Shown here piece by piece: positions 17,443 to 25,800 of a stretch of 64,000 bases of DNA. The stretch lies in contig JAGTRU010000011.1 of NCBI GenBank assembly GCA_018261905.1, positions 43,774-107,773 on the forward strand, written 5' to 3'. The stretch comes from Pseudomonadota bacterium. Its GTDB lineage: Bacteria; Pseudomonadota; Gammaproteobacteria; Burkholderiales; Rhodocyclaceae. The notes beneath the pieces were generated by a model. The model saw nothing but the letters and a program-made list of their open reading frames with translations. It made no database searches and was not told the origin of the DNA. How positions within the stretch are numbered: position 1 is the stretch's first letter; each line of letters opens with the position of its first letter. The translations under genes were made by a program, and so were the position numbers.

Positions 17443-17501
17443 TGTCGGGCGAACAAATCCTGAGTAGAATGTTTCTCGCTAACCATAAAAACGAGGGAGT
17501 T

Positions 17502-18125
17502 ATGAAAAATCAATTTTTTACCCCGATGGGACGTGTGCTGCCGCTGATCGCTCTGCTGGCCCTGGGCCTTTCTGCCACGATGGCAGGCGCCGCCCAGCGA
17601 AGCGGCAAGGAAGTTGTCGAAACGGTCTGTATCGCCTGCCATGGCACCGGCAAGGATGGCGCGCCGATGATCGGCGACCGCGCCGCCTGGTCGCAGCGGG
17701 CCTCGAAAGGGATGGACAAGCTGACCGCCAATGCCATTACCGGTCTGCGCAACATGCCGGCGCACGGTGGCCAGGCGCAACTGACCGACGTCGAGATGAG
17801 CCGTGCCGTGGCCTACATGGTCAGCGGCGGCAAGGCGGTCGATACCAAGAAGGCCTACAGCGCGCCGCACTCCCACAGCGGCGAGCAGATCGTCCAGGAG
17901 CGCTGCCAGGAATGTCACGCCACCGGCAAGAACGGTTCGCCGAAAATCGGTGATGTTGAAGCCTGGAAGCCGCGCCTGGCCAATGGCGTGAACCGCCTGG
18001 TCGACTCGGCGATCAGCGGCCACAACTCGATGCCGGCGCGCGGCGGGATGAGCAACCTGAGCGACGCCGAAATGCGCATGGCGGTCGAATTCATGCTCAG
18101 CAAGCTGGGCGGCGCCAAGCAGTAA
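17502..18125 (+). CDS. Periplasmic diheme cytochrome c (tandem c5-like domains)
   Basis: The 207-residue protein has a signal peptide (cleavage near AGAA, about residue 29) and two cytochrome c domains, each with one CxxCH (CIACH and CQECH) and a following NMPAHGG or SMPARGG motif that should supply the axial methionine. The halves resemble each other and the monoheme protein at 496-945, pointing to internal duplication. It should be a soluble electron carrier to oxidases or reductases. The ATG at 17502 follows GAGGGAG by 3 bases; an earlier ATG at 17469 lacks a signal-peptide-like N-terminus. The gene appears to be a separate unit. Confidence 0.92.
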   Translation: MKNQFFTPMGRVLPLIALLALGLSATMAGAAQRSGKEVVETVCIACHGTGKDGAPMIGDRAAWSQRASKGMDKLTANAITGLRNMPAHGGQAQLTDVEMSRAVAYMVSGGKAVDTKKAYSAPHSHSGEQIVQERCQECHATGKNGSPKIGDVEAWKPRLANGVNRLVDSAISGHNSMPARGGMSNLSDAEMRMAVEFMLSKLGGAKQ

Positions 18126-18138
18126 GGCCGCGGACGGC

Positions 18139-18199
18139 GCCTCGCCACGGCGAGGCGGCCAGGGAAAGGGCGACAAACGGGGGAAGGCCTCCCTTTTTT
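18139..18199 (+). terminator. Probable terminator region after the diheme cytochrome
   Basis: An 8-bp stem (GCCTCGCC with GGCGAGGC, 18139-18156) is followed 25 bases later by a weaker GGGA/TCCC hairpin directly before six T residues at 18194-18199. The weaker one has the classical U-run; the stronger has none. Confidence 0.45.
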
Positions 18200-18297
18200 G
18201 GCGCCATATCCCCATTTCTTTCTTCAATTATTTACTCCGCTCACGATCACTTATCCGGTTCGCCGGGTTATTCACCATTTTTTTCGGTAATCGCCTC

Positions 18298-19215
18298 ATG
18301 TGGTTCAAAAACCTCCAGCTCTATCGCCTGCCCACTCCCTGGAACATCGACCTCGCCAAATTCGAGGAACAACTGGCCCGGGCGCCCTTCGTCAAATGTC
18401 CGAGCAATCAGCCGATGAGTCGCGGCTGGGTCTCGCCGCGTCGCGATGGCGCCCTGGTCTTCTCGCTCGGTCGGCAGTGGATGATTGCCCTGTCCGTCGA
18501 GCAGCGCCTGCTGCCGTCCTCGGTGGTCAACGATGAAGTCAAGGAGCGCGCCGAAACGATCGAAGCCCAGCAGGGCTACGCGCCGGGCCGCAAGCAACTC
18601 AAGGAATTGCGCGAACGCGTCACCGAGGAACTGATGCCGCGTGCCTTCACCCGCCGTCGCACCACCTTTGTCTGGGTCGATCCGCAGAACGGCTGGTTCT
18701 GCGTCGATGCCGCCAGCCCGGCCAAGGCCGAAGAAGTCATTGAGCACCTGCGCCATTGCCTCGACGATTTCCCGCTGACCATGCTCCATACCAAGATTTC
18801 GCCGCAGACGGCGATGGCCGACTGGCTGGCCGGCGGCGATGCGCCGGCCGGTTTCACCATCGATCGCGACTGCGAACTGAAGGCGGCCGGCGAAGAAAAG
18901 GCCGCTGTCCGCTACGTGCGTCATCCGCTCGACGGCGACGAGATCAGCGGCGAGATCAAGGCCCACCTGGCGAGCGGCAAGCTGCCGACCAAACTGGCGT
19001 TGACCTGGGACGACCGTATTTCCTTCGTGCTCGGTGAAAAACTGGAAATCAAGCGTCTCGCCTTCCTCGACCTGTTGAAGGAAGAAGCCGAGAAAAGCGC
19101 CGAACGGGCCGACGAACAGTTCGATGCCGATTTTGCGCTGATGACCGGCGAATTCGCCCGCTTCCTGCCGCAACTGGTCGAAGCGCTGGGCGGCGAGGTA
19201 GTCGACGAAAAATGA
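18298..19215 (+). CDS. rdgC: Recombination-associated protein RdgC
   Basis: The 305-residue protein matches RdgC along its length, opening MWFKNLQLYRL and including the central basic RAFTRRRTTFVWVDP segment. RdgC forms a ring dimer around double-stranded DNA and limits RecA loading; in some pathogens it modulates antigenic variation. It is cytoplasmic and nucleoid-associated. The length equals the usual 300-305 residues. The start at 18298 is the only ATG giving the conserved N-terminus, though no strong Shine-Dalgarno is present. It overlaps the downstream YchJ-like gene by four bases. Confidence 0.95.
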   Translation: MWFKNLQLYRLPTPWNIDLAKFEEQLARAPFVKCPSNQPMSRGWVSPRRDGALVFSLGRQWMIALSVEQRLLPSSVVNDEVKERAETIEAQQGYAPGRKQLKELRERVTEELMPRAFTRRRTTFVWVDPQNGWFCVDAASPAKAEEVIEHLRHCLDDFPLTMLHTKISPQTAMADWLAGGDAPAGFTIDRDCELKAAGEEKAAVRYVRHPLDGDEISGEIKAHLASGKLPTKLALTWDDRISFVLGEKLEIKRLAFLDLLKEEAEKSAERADEQFDADFALMTGEFARFLPQLVEALGGEVVDEK

Positions 19216-19586
19216 GCCCCTGCCCGTGCGGCAGCGGCCTGGCCTACGCCGCCTGCTGCGGTCGCTGGCATGCCGGCGCCGCCGCACCGAGCGCCGAAGC
19301 CCTGATGCGTTCGCGCTATAGCGCCTACGTCCAGGGCCTCGAGCCCTACCTGCTGGCCACCTGGCATGCCTCGACCCGGCCGCCGGCGCTGAACCTCGCG
19401 GCCGAGACCGGCACCAAATGGCTGGGCCTGGAAATCAGGAAGACCGGGCAAGCCGATGCCAGCCATGCCAGCGTCGAATTCGTCGCCCGCTATCGCCACG
19501 CCGGGCGCGGCCATCGCCTGCATGAAGTCAGCCGCTTCGTCTGTGAAGACGGCCGTTGGTTCTACCTCGACGGTGACGTGGACTGA
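19212..19586 (+). CDS. YchJ-family SEC-C zinc-binding protein (UPF0225)
   Basis: The 124-residue protein opens with a SEC-C-type cysteine cluster, CPCGSGLAYAACCG, expected to bind zinc. It continues with an NTF2-like region seen in EALMRSRYSAYV and the C-terminal HEVSRFVCEDGRWFYLDG. This matches UPF0225/YchJ, whose biochemical function is not established. The ATG overlaps the rdgC stop (ATGA), so both are probably translated from one transcript. The length is close to that of other short family members, and no truncation is evident. Confidence 0.88.
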   Translation: MSPCPCGSGLAYAACCGRWHAGAAAPSAEALMRSRYSAYVQGLEPYLLATWHASTRPPALNLAAETGTKWLGLEIRKTGQADASHASVEFVARYRHAGRGHRLHEVSRFVCEDGRWFYLDGDVD

Positions 19587-19705
19587 ACTCCGGGGTGGCC
19601 TTTGCCAGCGCCTTTTTCGAGTTCGCAGCTTCGCAAATTTTCACATTCGCCCCTCTCGCCATCCACTAGCATGAGCGGACCCCTCGTTTCTTAGGAGAAG
19701 CAATC

Positions 19706-20113
19706 ATGGGTCTATTCGATCAAGTGCTCGGCGCCTTGTCCGGCCACCCGGCGGGCGGCAACAACGCCCTGCTGGAAAGCGTCCTGCAACTCGTCAACAA
19801 CCCGAAAACCGGCGGTCTCGGCGGGCTGGTCCAGTCATTCGAACGCGGCGGCCTGGGCAATATCGTCAATTCCTGGGTTTCCACCGGCCAGAATCTGCCG
19901 ATTTCGCCGGAGCAGATTCAATCCGTACTCGGCAACCCGGTGCTGCAGGGACTGGCCGAAAAACTCGGAATCTCCAGCGAGAAAATCGCTGACAGCCTGG
20001 CCACCGTCCTGCCGCAAGTCGTCGACCATCTGACACCGAACGGCCAGTTGCCGCAGAACGACGCCCTGCTGAGTCAGGGATTGGATCTGCTCAAGGGAAA
20101 GCTGTTCGGTTGA
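19706..20113 (+). CDS. YidB/DUF937-family protein
   Basis: The 135-residue protein begins MGLFDQVLGALSG and contains repeated Gly-rich turns (GGLGGLVQSFERGGLGNIV) and the conserved region following NSWVSTGQN and SPEQIQSVLG, as in E. coli YidB. Its function is unknown; it is soluble and mostly helical. AGGAG at about 19692-19696 gives a good ribosome site. It has its own upstream gap of 119 bases and a strong downstream terminator, so it is probably monocistronic. Confidence 0.88.
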   Translation: MGLFDQVLGALSGHPAGGNNALLESVLQLVNNPKTGGLGGLVQSFERGGLGNIVNSWVSTGQNLPISPEQIQSVLGNPVLQGLAEKLGISSEKIADSLATVLPQVVDHLTPNGQLPQNDALLSQGLDLLKGKLFG

Positions 20114-20137
20114 ATGCCTGGCCAACGGTGGAAAGGA

Positions 20138-20169
20138 AAGCCTCGCTTGAACTTGCGGGGCTTTTTTTT
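20138..20169 (+). terminator. Rho-independent terminator of the yidB-like gene
   Basis: A stem AAGCCTCGC/GCGGGGCTT (one G-U pair, loop TTGAACTT) is followed by a run of eight T at 20162-20169. It begins 25 bases after the stop codon at 20113. Confidence 0.85.
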
Positions 20170-20301
20170 GCATTTCGTGGAAGGTGCAGTTGACCAAGCG
20201 GAAACGTTCGATGCTTTTGGATAGCGGCCATGCCAGCGGCTGCTGTGTTTTTGAGGTTGCCGGAAGGGCAATTCACAGAAGTCGGCCTGAGCCAACACGC
20301 C

Positions 20302-20724
20302 TTACGACGTGATTGCCTTGTGAAGAACTCGAAAAATTGAGCCAATCAACGGTAGTTTTTCGTACAACTCCTCGGCGGCATCCCAGTAATCGCGGTGATA
20401 GAACACCTTGCCTGCCGCATCGAATTTGAGATGCGAGATGCCGCGTATGACCTGGATTTTGCCCTCACGCCACAGTTTCATTCTGAAGAAGAACTGCCAG
20501 ACCAGCATGGCGCCGTTCGCATCGACCACCTGTTCGGTGACGACAAAGCGCGGCTCGGCGACCTGCGTGAACATGTGCGTGAAAATGTGCTGGATCGCCT
20601 CAATGCCCCGCACCTCGTTGAACGGGTCCTTGAAGCAGGCATCGTTGCTGTAGAACTCGGGAAAGCGCGCCACACTGGCCGGGGAGAACTCGTTGTAGAA
20701 CTGAATCAGTGCATCGAGTTTCAT
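20302..20724 (-). CDS. NTF2-like/SnoaL-type small protein, last gene of the light-regulated-type operon
   Basis: The 140-residue protein has the alpha+beta-barrel NTF2 pattern: an N-terminal helix region LDALIQFYNEFS, then FKDPFNEVRG, LVWQFFFRMKLW and the C-terminal YHRDYWDAAEELYEKLP. Enzymatic (isomerase, cyclase) and non-enzymatic members exist; the conserved Asp in FKDPF and DYWD suggest a catalytic pocket but prove nothing. The start lies one base after the SDR stop, so it is the distal gene of the operon headed by the glutathione peroxidase. Orthologues occur next to the same SDR, DUF3833 and Cfa-type genes in other proteobacteria. Confidence 0.8.
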   Translation of the reverse strand: MKLDALIQFYNEFSPASVARFPEFYSNDACFKDPFNEVRGIEAIQHIFTHMFTQVAEPRFVVTEQVVDANGAMLVWQFFFRMKLWREGKIQVIRGISHLKFDAAGKVFYHRDYWDAAEELYEKLPLIGSIFRVLHKAITS

Positions 20725-20725
20725 C

Positions 20726-21481
20726 TCAGCCTCCGGTCAGGCGGCGCATCAGCGGGAAATACCAGGCATAGGGCAGGCTGGCGAAAAATTTCATCAGGCG
20801 GGTAAAACGCTTCGGGAAGTGGATTTCGAAATTGCCGCTCCTGAACCCGTCGACCGTGGCGCGCGCCGCCTGTTCCGGCGTCTGCAGGGCCGGCATGCTG
20901 AAATCGTTTTTGGCGGTGAGCGGCGTCGCGACGAAGCCGGGATTGATCAGCCAGACGCCGATGCCCCTGGGCAGCAGATCGAGATGCAGCACTTCGGCAA
21001 AATGGATCAGCGCCGCCTTGCCCGGCCCGTAGCACAGTGCCTTGGGCAAGCCGCGATAACCGGCGACGCTGGCCACGAAGGCGATGCCGCCGCCCGGCTG
21101 GAGATCGGCCAGAACGGTCGCCGCCAGGCGCATCGCGCCGCTGAAATTGACCTCGACGACACGCTCGGCGACGGCCAGATCAAAGCTGTCGGCACGCATC
21201 GGTACGTAATCGCCGGCCAGGTAGACGACCAGGTCGACGCCGCCCCAAGCGGCGATCAACTGCTCGCGCGCCGCCGCCAGGCTGGCCGCATCGGTTGCAT
21301 CGCAGGGCAGCAGCAAGGCATCGCTCAGGCCAAGGGCCTGCAATTTTTCCCGACCTCGTGCCGAGAGCGCCAGGCGCGCGCCACGCCCGGCCAGTTCGCG
21401 GGCCACGGCCGCGCCGATGCCGCTCGAAGCGCCGACCAGCCAGACACGCTTGCCCTGCCAGTCGGTGATTTTCGGGTTCAT
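20726..21481 (-). CDS. Short-chain dehydrogenase/reductase in the cfa-type operon
   Basis: The 251-residue SDR has the cofactor motif VGASSGIGAAVA, YLAGDYV in the NAG position (unusual wording), catalytic SVAGYRG with CYGPGK (Tyr-x3-Lys), and a C-terminal hydrophobic/aromatic segment (FASLPYAWYFPLMRRL) that could touch the membrane. Start 21481 (MNPKITDWQGKRVWLVG) is chosen over 21538 because the longer version would run into the upstream lipoprotein gene. It lies 5 bases after the DUF3833 stop. Substrate is not known; in this context a fatty-acyl or lipid intermediate is a reasonable inference. Confidence 0.87.
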   Translation of the reverse strand: MNPKITDWQGKRVWLVGASSGIGAAVARELAGRGARLALSARGREKLQALGLSDALLLPCDATDAASLAAAREQLIAAWGGVDLVVYLAGDYVPMRADSFDLAVAERVVEVNFSGAMRLAATVLADLQPGGGIAFVASVAGYRGLPKALCYGPGKAALIHFAEVLHLDLLPRGIGVWLINPGFVATPLTAKNDFSMPALQTPEQAARATVDGFRSGNFEIHFPKRFTRLMKFFASLPYAWYFPLMRRLTGG

Positions 21482-21486
21482 GGCGG

Positions 21487-22011
21487 TTACGGCCGCTTGA
21501 CGAAGGTCAGCGTGACCTCGCCCAGGTTGAAGCCCCACTTCGACATGTAGGAGCGATTCATCATCACCTTGTCGTCCATCAGGAACATCCAGTCGTCGAA
21601 ATCGACGTTGTACACCTTGCCATCAACCGGCAGGGCCAGCACATAGCGCCAGCGCAGCGCATTGCCGGCAACCTCGCCGATCGCCTCGCCGACGACATCG
21701 TCGGCCGTGCCGCGGAAAGTCCCGTCGGCCTGTTTGACCAGCGTCCACACCCGGCGCGAGGTCGTGCCATCCGACCATTTGAACTGCTCGTCGAGGACGC
21801 CGGTATCTCCGCTCCACTTGGCGTCGATGACGACCTGGAAGCGTTTCTTGACCTCGCCCGAACGCCCCTGGAACATGCCCCAGGCGTCGAGCGTGCCGTT
21901 CAGATAAGTCTTCAGGTCGAGGGCCGGCTGTTCGGCGCGGTATTGTTCGACACCGGTCGAGGCACAGGCGCTCAGGCCAAGGGAAAGGGCAACGGCAGCG
22001 AGCAGTTTCAT
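21487..22011 (-). CDS. DUF3833 lipoprotein
   Basis: The 174-residue protein has a lipoprotein signal with lipobox LSAC (Cys16 becoming the lipidated residue) and the DUF3833 body: LKTYLNGTLDAWGMFQGRSG, LDEQFKWSDGT, RTWTLVK-like RVWTLVKQADG, and DDWMFLMDDKVMMNRSYMSKWG-type C-terminal region. It is expected at the outer or inner membrane facing the periplasm. The function is undefined, but the family is repeatedly found with cyclopropane-fatty-acid-synthase-like genes. Its ATG overlaps the MFS stop by four bases. Confidence 0.88.
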   Translation of the reverse strand: MKLLAAVALSLGLSACASTGVEQYRAEQPALDLKTYLNGTLDAWGMFQGRSGEVKKRFQVVIDAKWSGDTGVLDEQFKWSDGTTSRRVWTLVKQADGTFRGTADDVVGEAIGEVAGNALRWRYVLALPVDGKVYNVDFDDWMFLMDDKVMMNRSYMSKWGFNLGEVTLTFVKRP

Positions 22012-23255
22012 GATTGAAGCTCCAGAGAGGTACGCCAGCGCCACAGCAGGCCGCCAGCCAGCAACTTGAAGGCGAGCGGCAACAGGGCGTAAGCAAAAAC
22101 AAGGGCCGCCAGACCGGTGCCGCCACCCGGCACATAGCCGAGGGCACCGATCAGCGGCAGGGAAAGCCCGGCGGCGAGCGCCAGGTTGAGTTTGGCGACC
22201 AGATTCCATACCCCGAAGCAGGCGCCGGCCTGTCCCTGACGTTCGCCGAGGTCGGCGGCAATCGCCACCGGCAAGGCCAGATCGGCGCCCAATGCCAGCC
22301 CGGAGGCCAGACAGATCGCCGCAAAAGCCCACAGATCGCCGGGGCCGAGCAGACTGGCACCGGCAAAGGCGGCAATCGACAGCACGATCGCCAGCAGCCA
22401 GGCGACGACCCGGCCATGCCGTGCCGCCAGCCGCACCCAGAGCGGCAAGGAAGCCGCCCCGGCGATGAAATACAGGGCCAGCAGCGGGCCGCTCGCCGCT
22501 TCGGCGTGCAGCACATCGGCTACGAAGAAAAGGAAGAGCGTCGCCGGCAGCGCGGCGGCGATGCCGTTGGCGACAAAGACCAGCAACAGACGGCGGAAAG
22601 CCTGGTCGGCAAAGACCCGGCGCAGGCTGGTCAGCAACGGCTCGCGCGACATCGGCGCAGCCGGCCCGGCCGGCACTCCGTAGAAACTGACCGCCGCCGC
22701 CAGCAGCAGAAGTGGCGGCAGCAGCCAGCTCAGGCGGGAGATGCCTTCGTTCATGCCCGCAGCCAGCACGGACGGCAAGGCGGCGGCCAGCACCACGCCG
22801 AGCAGCCCGAAACCCTCGCGCGCAGCGGTCAACCGCGTGCGCAGGCCGGAATTGCTGCCGACGTCGGCGCCCCAGGCCTGGTAGGCGACCGTCGCCGCCG
22901 AAAAGCCGAGATAGGTCAGCGCCAGGGCCCCGAGCAGCCAGATCGCCGCGCCCTCGGCGGGCGGATTGAGCAAGGCGACAAAACCCAGGCCGAAGGGCAG
23001 CAGGGCCAGCGCCAGCATGCGCCGGCGCGGCACCCGATCAGCCAGCCAGCCCAGCCACGGATCGCTCCCGGCGTCGAGCAGGCGCGCCCCGAGCAGGATC
23101 AGGCCGAGCAGCGTCAGCGACATGCCCGTCACCTCGGCATAAAAGCGCGGCACATGCACGTAGATTGGCAAGGCGGCGAAAGCCAGCGGCAGACCGAGCG
23201 CGCCATAGGCGAGGATGCGGGCCGTGTTCATCGGCGCCCGGCCTGGTGTTGGCAT
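22008..23255 (-). CDS. Major facilitator superfamily transporter (GPH-like)
   Basis: The 415-residue protein has about 12 hydrophobic helices. The loop after helix 2 reads DPWLGWLADRVPRRR, typical of the glycoside-pentoside-hexuronide group of MFS symporters. The substrate is unknown; within this operon transport or flipping of a lipid-related compound is possible but unproven. Start choice is open: ATG 23255 is 7 bases after the previous stop, while ATG 23231 (MNTARILAYG) gives a more family-like N-terminus. It is overlapped by the DUF3833 gene at its 3' end. Confidence 0.87.
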   Translation of the reverse strand: MPTPGRAPMNTARILAYGALGLPLAFAALPIYVHVPRFYAEVTGMSLTLLGLILLGARLLDAGSDPWLGWLADRVPRRRMLALALLPFGLGFVALLNPPAEGAAIWLLGALALTYLGFSAATVAYQAWGADVGSNSGLRTRLTAAREGFGLLGVVLAAALPSVLAAGMNEGISRLSWLLPPLLLLAAAVSFYGVPAGPAAPMSREPLLTSLRRVFADQAFRRLLLVFVANGIAAALPATLFLFFVADVLHAEAASGPLLALYFIAGAASLPLWVRLAARHGRVVAWLLAIVLSIAAFAGASLLGPGDLWAFAAICLASGLALGADLALPVAIAADLGERQGQAGACFGVWNLVAKLNLALAAGLSLPLIGALGYVPGGGTGLAALVFAYALLPLAFKLLAGGLLWRWRTSLELQS

Positions 23256-23261
23256 GCGAAC

Positions 23262-23846
23262 TCAACCACGGCCATCGCCCCGCTGCAGCAAGGCCGCCCG
23301 CAGATCCGGCGCGCTGGTGCGGGCATCGAGCCAGATGGCGAAGAAAGCGCGGGCGAAGGCAGCCTCCTCGATGCGGCCGAGCAGACGTCCGTTGAAGTGA
23401 AAAATCGCGCCGCCCGCACGGTATTCGCCGATGATCGCGTCACCCGGCCGGACATCCGGAAACAGCCCGGCCATCAGCGCGCCCCAGCGGGTCAGCGTCG
23501 CCTCGTCAGCCAGTCCGAGCTGGCGGATTTCCTTGACGCTGGCTTCGGCAATCGCCGCCCCGGCAATGTTGCGTTTGTAGGTCAGTTGCAGCGCCAGCGG
23601 CGGGCGCAGCGGATCTTCACCGGCCCACAGGCTGGCCGCATAGACCAGGAAGCCGAAGCGCCGGAATTCGCCGCTGCCCCAGCGCTGCAGGCCGGCGGTC
23701 GGATCGGTCGTTGCCCAGGCGGCAAACGGCGCCCCGGCCAGGCCGAGCAGCAATTCGCGGCGGCGCGCCGAGGCCGGCCGGTTTTGGGCGATTTTTGCTG
23801 GTTGACCGTCGGCCAGCGGCGCGCCGGGCGCGACCAGGCTAAGCAT
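23262..23846 (-). CDS. Chalcone-isomerase-like exported protein
   Basis: The 194-residue protein carries a twin-arginine-looking export signal (ARRRELLLGLAGAPFAAWA, residues about 27-45). The body resembles the bacterial chalcone-isomerase-like family: FRRFGFLVYAASLWAG, ALQLTYKRNIAG, and GDAIIGEYRAGGAIFHFNG. Bacterial members are usually not flavonoid enzymes and are thought to bind fatty acids or heme-like ligands. The start at 23846 overlaps the cfa-type stop by 8 bases, giving translational coupling. The longer frame back to 24140 is antisense-like noise over the cfa-type gene. Confidence 0.8.
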   Translation of the reverse strand: MLSLVAPGAPLADGQPAKIAQNRPASARRRELLLGLAGAPFAAWATTDPTAGLQRWGSGEFRRFGFLVYAASLWAGEDPLRPPLALQLTYKRNIAGAAIAEASVKEIRQLGLADEATLTRWGALMAGLFPDVRPGDAIIGEYRAGGAIFHFNGRLLGRIEEAAFARAFFAIWLDARTSAPDLRAALLQRGDGRG

Positions 23847-25035
23847 GCGCAAGTTCAAACTGGACGACATCGACATTCCCGGCCAGGAAGCCGGCCTCGC
23901 AGTAACAGAGATACATGCGCCACAGACGGCGGAAATTTTCATCGAAACCGAGCTTCTGGATTTCCGGCCATTTCGCCTCGAAAGCCAGCCGCCATTCGGC
24001 CAGGGTACGGGCGTAGTCGAGGCCGAAAGCGTATTCGCCCTGCACGCGCAGCCCCTGCTTCGCCGCCGCAGCGCGGAAGGCCTGACGCGAAGGCAGCATG
24101 CCGCCGGGGAAGACGTATTGCTGGATGAAATCGGTGCCACGCCGGTAGCTGGCGAACAGGTCGTCGCGGATGGTGATGCTCTGGATCATCGCCTTGCCGC
24201 CCGGCTTCAGCGCGCCAGCCACGGTCTTGAAATAGCCCGGCCAGAAGCGCTCGCCGACCGCCTCGAACATTTCGATGGACACCACGTGGTCGAACTGCTC
24301 GCGGTTGTCGCGATAATCCTGCAGGCGCAGATCGGCCTGCGGCACGCGCTGTTGCGCCCAGGCCAGTTGGGCCGGCGACAGGGTCAAGCCAGTGACCTGC
24401 AGGCCAGAATCGACGGCCAATTCGGCAAAACCGCCCCAGCCGCAACCGATTTCGAGCACTTTCTGCCCTGCTCTGGCCTTCAGGTGATTGAGTATGCGTT
24501 GGTACTTGGCGTGCTGCGCCGTTTCCAGCGAGCCATCGTCCACGTCCCGGTAGATCGCCGCCGAATAGCTCATGCTCGGGTCGAGCCAGAGTTGGTAGAA
24601 ATCGTTGCCGAGATCGTAGTGGGCCATGATGTTGCGCTTGCTGCCGGCCTTGCTGTTGCGGTTCAGCCAATGCCGGACGCGCGCCGCGAGCAGGTTGCGC
24701 CACGAACCATAGACCGCCTTTTGCAGCACCGCGCGGTTCTTCGCGAGCAGCGCCAGCAGGCCAGTGATGTCGGGCGAATCCCAGTGGCCGTCGAGGTAGG
24801 CTTCGGCCAGACCGATGTCGCCGCGGGCCAGCACCATGGCGAAAGTCGATTCGTCATGCACCTGCATCGTGATGCCGTGCTCGCCGTCGCCGAACAGGGC
24901 ACAGGAACCGTCGGGCAGACGGACTTCGAGCAGGCCACCGGTCAACTTCTCGAGCAGCTGGAAAACCAGGCGGGTATCGCGGTTGGCGTGGGTTTGGGTA
25001 TGGGAACTGCCGGACAGGGTCAGGATATTGTTCAT
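23839..25035 (-). CDS. Cyclopropane-fatty-acid-synthase-like SAM methyltransferase
   Basis: The 398-residue enzyme has the Cfa layout: an N-terminal lipid-binding region (1-135) then a class I SAM methyltransferase. SAM contacts are in VLEIGCGWGGF (193-203); SIEMFEAVGERFWPGYF and the DFIQQYVFPGG segment match the CFA synthase active region. It would transfer a methylene or methyl group to double bonds of membrane phospholipid acyl chains. Family members in this type of operon make cyclopropane, methylated or furan-type fatty acids; the product cannot be told here. The start 25035 overlaps the DUF1365 stop by four bases. Confidence 0.9.
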   Translation of the reverse strand: MNNILTLSGSSHTQTHANRDTRLVFQLLEKLTGGLLEVRLPDGSCALFGDGEHGITMQVHDESTFAMVLARGDIGLAEAYLDGHWDSPDITGLLALLAKNRAVLQKAVYGSWRNLLAARVRHWLNRNSKAGSKRNIMAHYDLGNDFYQLWLDPSMSYSAAIYRDVDDGSLETAQHAKYQRILNHLKARAGQKVLEIGCGWGGFAELAVDSGLQVTGLTLSPAQLAWAQQRVPQADLRLQDYRDNREQFDHVVSIEMFEAVGERFWPGYFKTVAGALKPGGKAMIQSITIRDDLFASYRRGTDFIQQYVFPGGMLPSRQAFRAAAAKQGLRVQGEYAFGLDYARTLAEWRLAFEAKWPEIQKLGFDENFRRLWRMYLCYCEAGFLAGNVDVVQFELAHA

Positions 25036-25793
25036 TTGCTTGATTCCGGAAGAGGTTGGGAAGCATGGGCGCCGCGGAAGGGCACCCCTTTCGCCCAGAG
25101 CTTCAGGGCTTGCCAGTGGATGCGGAAAATCACGCCGGCCGTGAGGAAAGGCATGCACAGGAAGGCGCCGAGCAGGGCGCTCGCGGTCCACGCCCGCGCC
25201 TTGCCGGAAATCGAGGTCAGTAGCAGCTCCCCCTCGGCATCGTCGTAGTCGATGCGGGCCAGCGGCACCGGCCGCTCAAGGTGGAAACGGAAGCGATAGC
25301 CGCCCTCGATCTCGTTGAAGGGCGAGACGTGGAAACACTTGGCAGCGCGCATTTCAGCGCCATCGACCAGAGTCTCGCCGCCGGCGTGCAGCAGGTAGTT
25401 GTGCCGCCCGCCGAAGGTGTTGTTGACCTCGGCCAGCACGGCGACCAAGGCGCCGCTACGATCATGGCAATACCAGAAGCTGACCGGGTTGAAGACCATG
25501 CCGCAGACGCGCGGGAAGGTCTGCAAAATAATCTCGCCATCGGCCGGCAGGCCGTTGTCGCGCAGCAGATTCTCGATCCAGGGCAACAACGGACTGCCGT
25601 CGCGAGCGCCGTGATCGCGCTGGCGGAAACTCAGCACATTCCAGCGGTCGACCGAGAAAATGCCGCAATTTCCAGCGGCCAGATTGCGCAGCGGCAGCGC
25701 CACGTAGAAAACAGGGTAAACGAAGGCGTTGACCGCCGGGCGCAGGCGCCGGTGCATGACATGGCCGAGGAAGAGTTGCGGGGCGAAGTTCAT
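25032..25793 (-). CDS. DUF1365 protein
   Basis: The 253-residue protein belongs to DUF1365, nearly always found between an FAD-dependent amine-oxidase-like gene and a Cfa-type methyltransferase. Signatures are LFLGHVMHRRLRP at the N-terminus, DHGARDGSPL, VFNPVSFWYCHD and NNTFGGRHNYLL. A hydrophobic segment near the C-terminus (LLGAFLCMPFLTAGVIF) may hold it at the membrane. The exact reaction is not established. The start at 25793 lies 7 bases after the preceding stop; a longer start at 25880 would overlap the FAD gene heavily. Confidence 0.9.
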   Translation of the reverse strand: MNFAPQLFLGHVMHRRLRPAVNAFVYPVFYVALPLRNLAAGNCGIFSVDRWNVLSFRQRDHGARDGSPLLPWIENLLRDNGLPADGEIILQTFPRVCGMVFNPVSFWYCHDRSGALVAVLAEVNNTFGGRHNYLLHAGGETLVDGAEMRAAKCFHVSPFNEIEGGYRFRFHLERPVPLARIDYDDAEGELLLTSISGKARAWTASALLGAFLCMPFLTAGVIFRIHWQALKLWAKGVPFRGAHASQPLPESSK

Positions 25794-25800
25794 CACGGCT

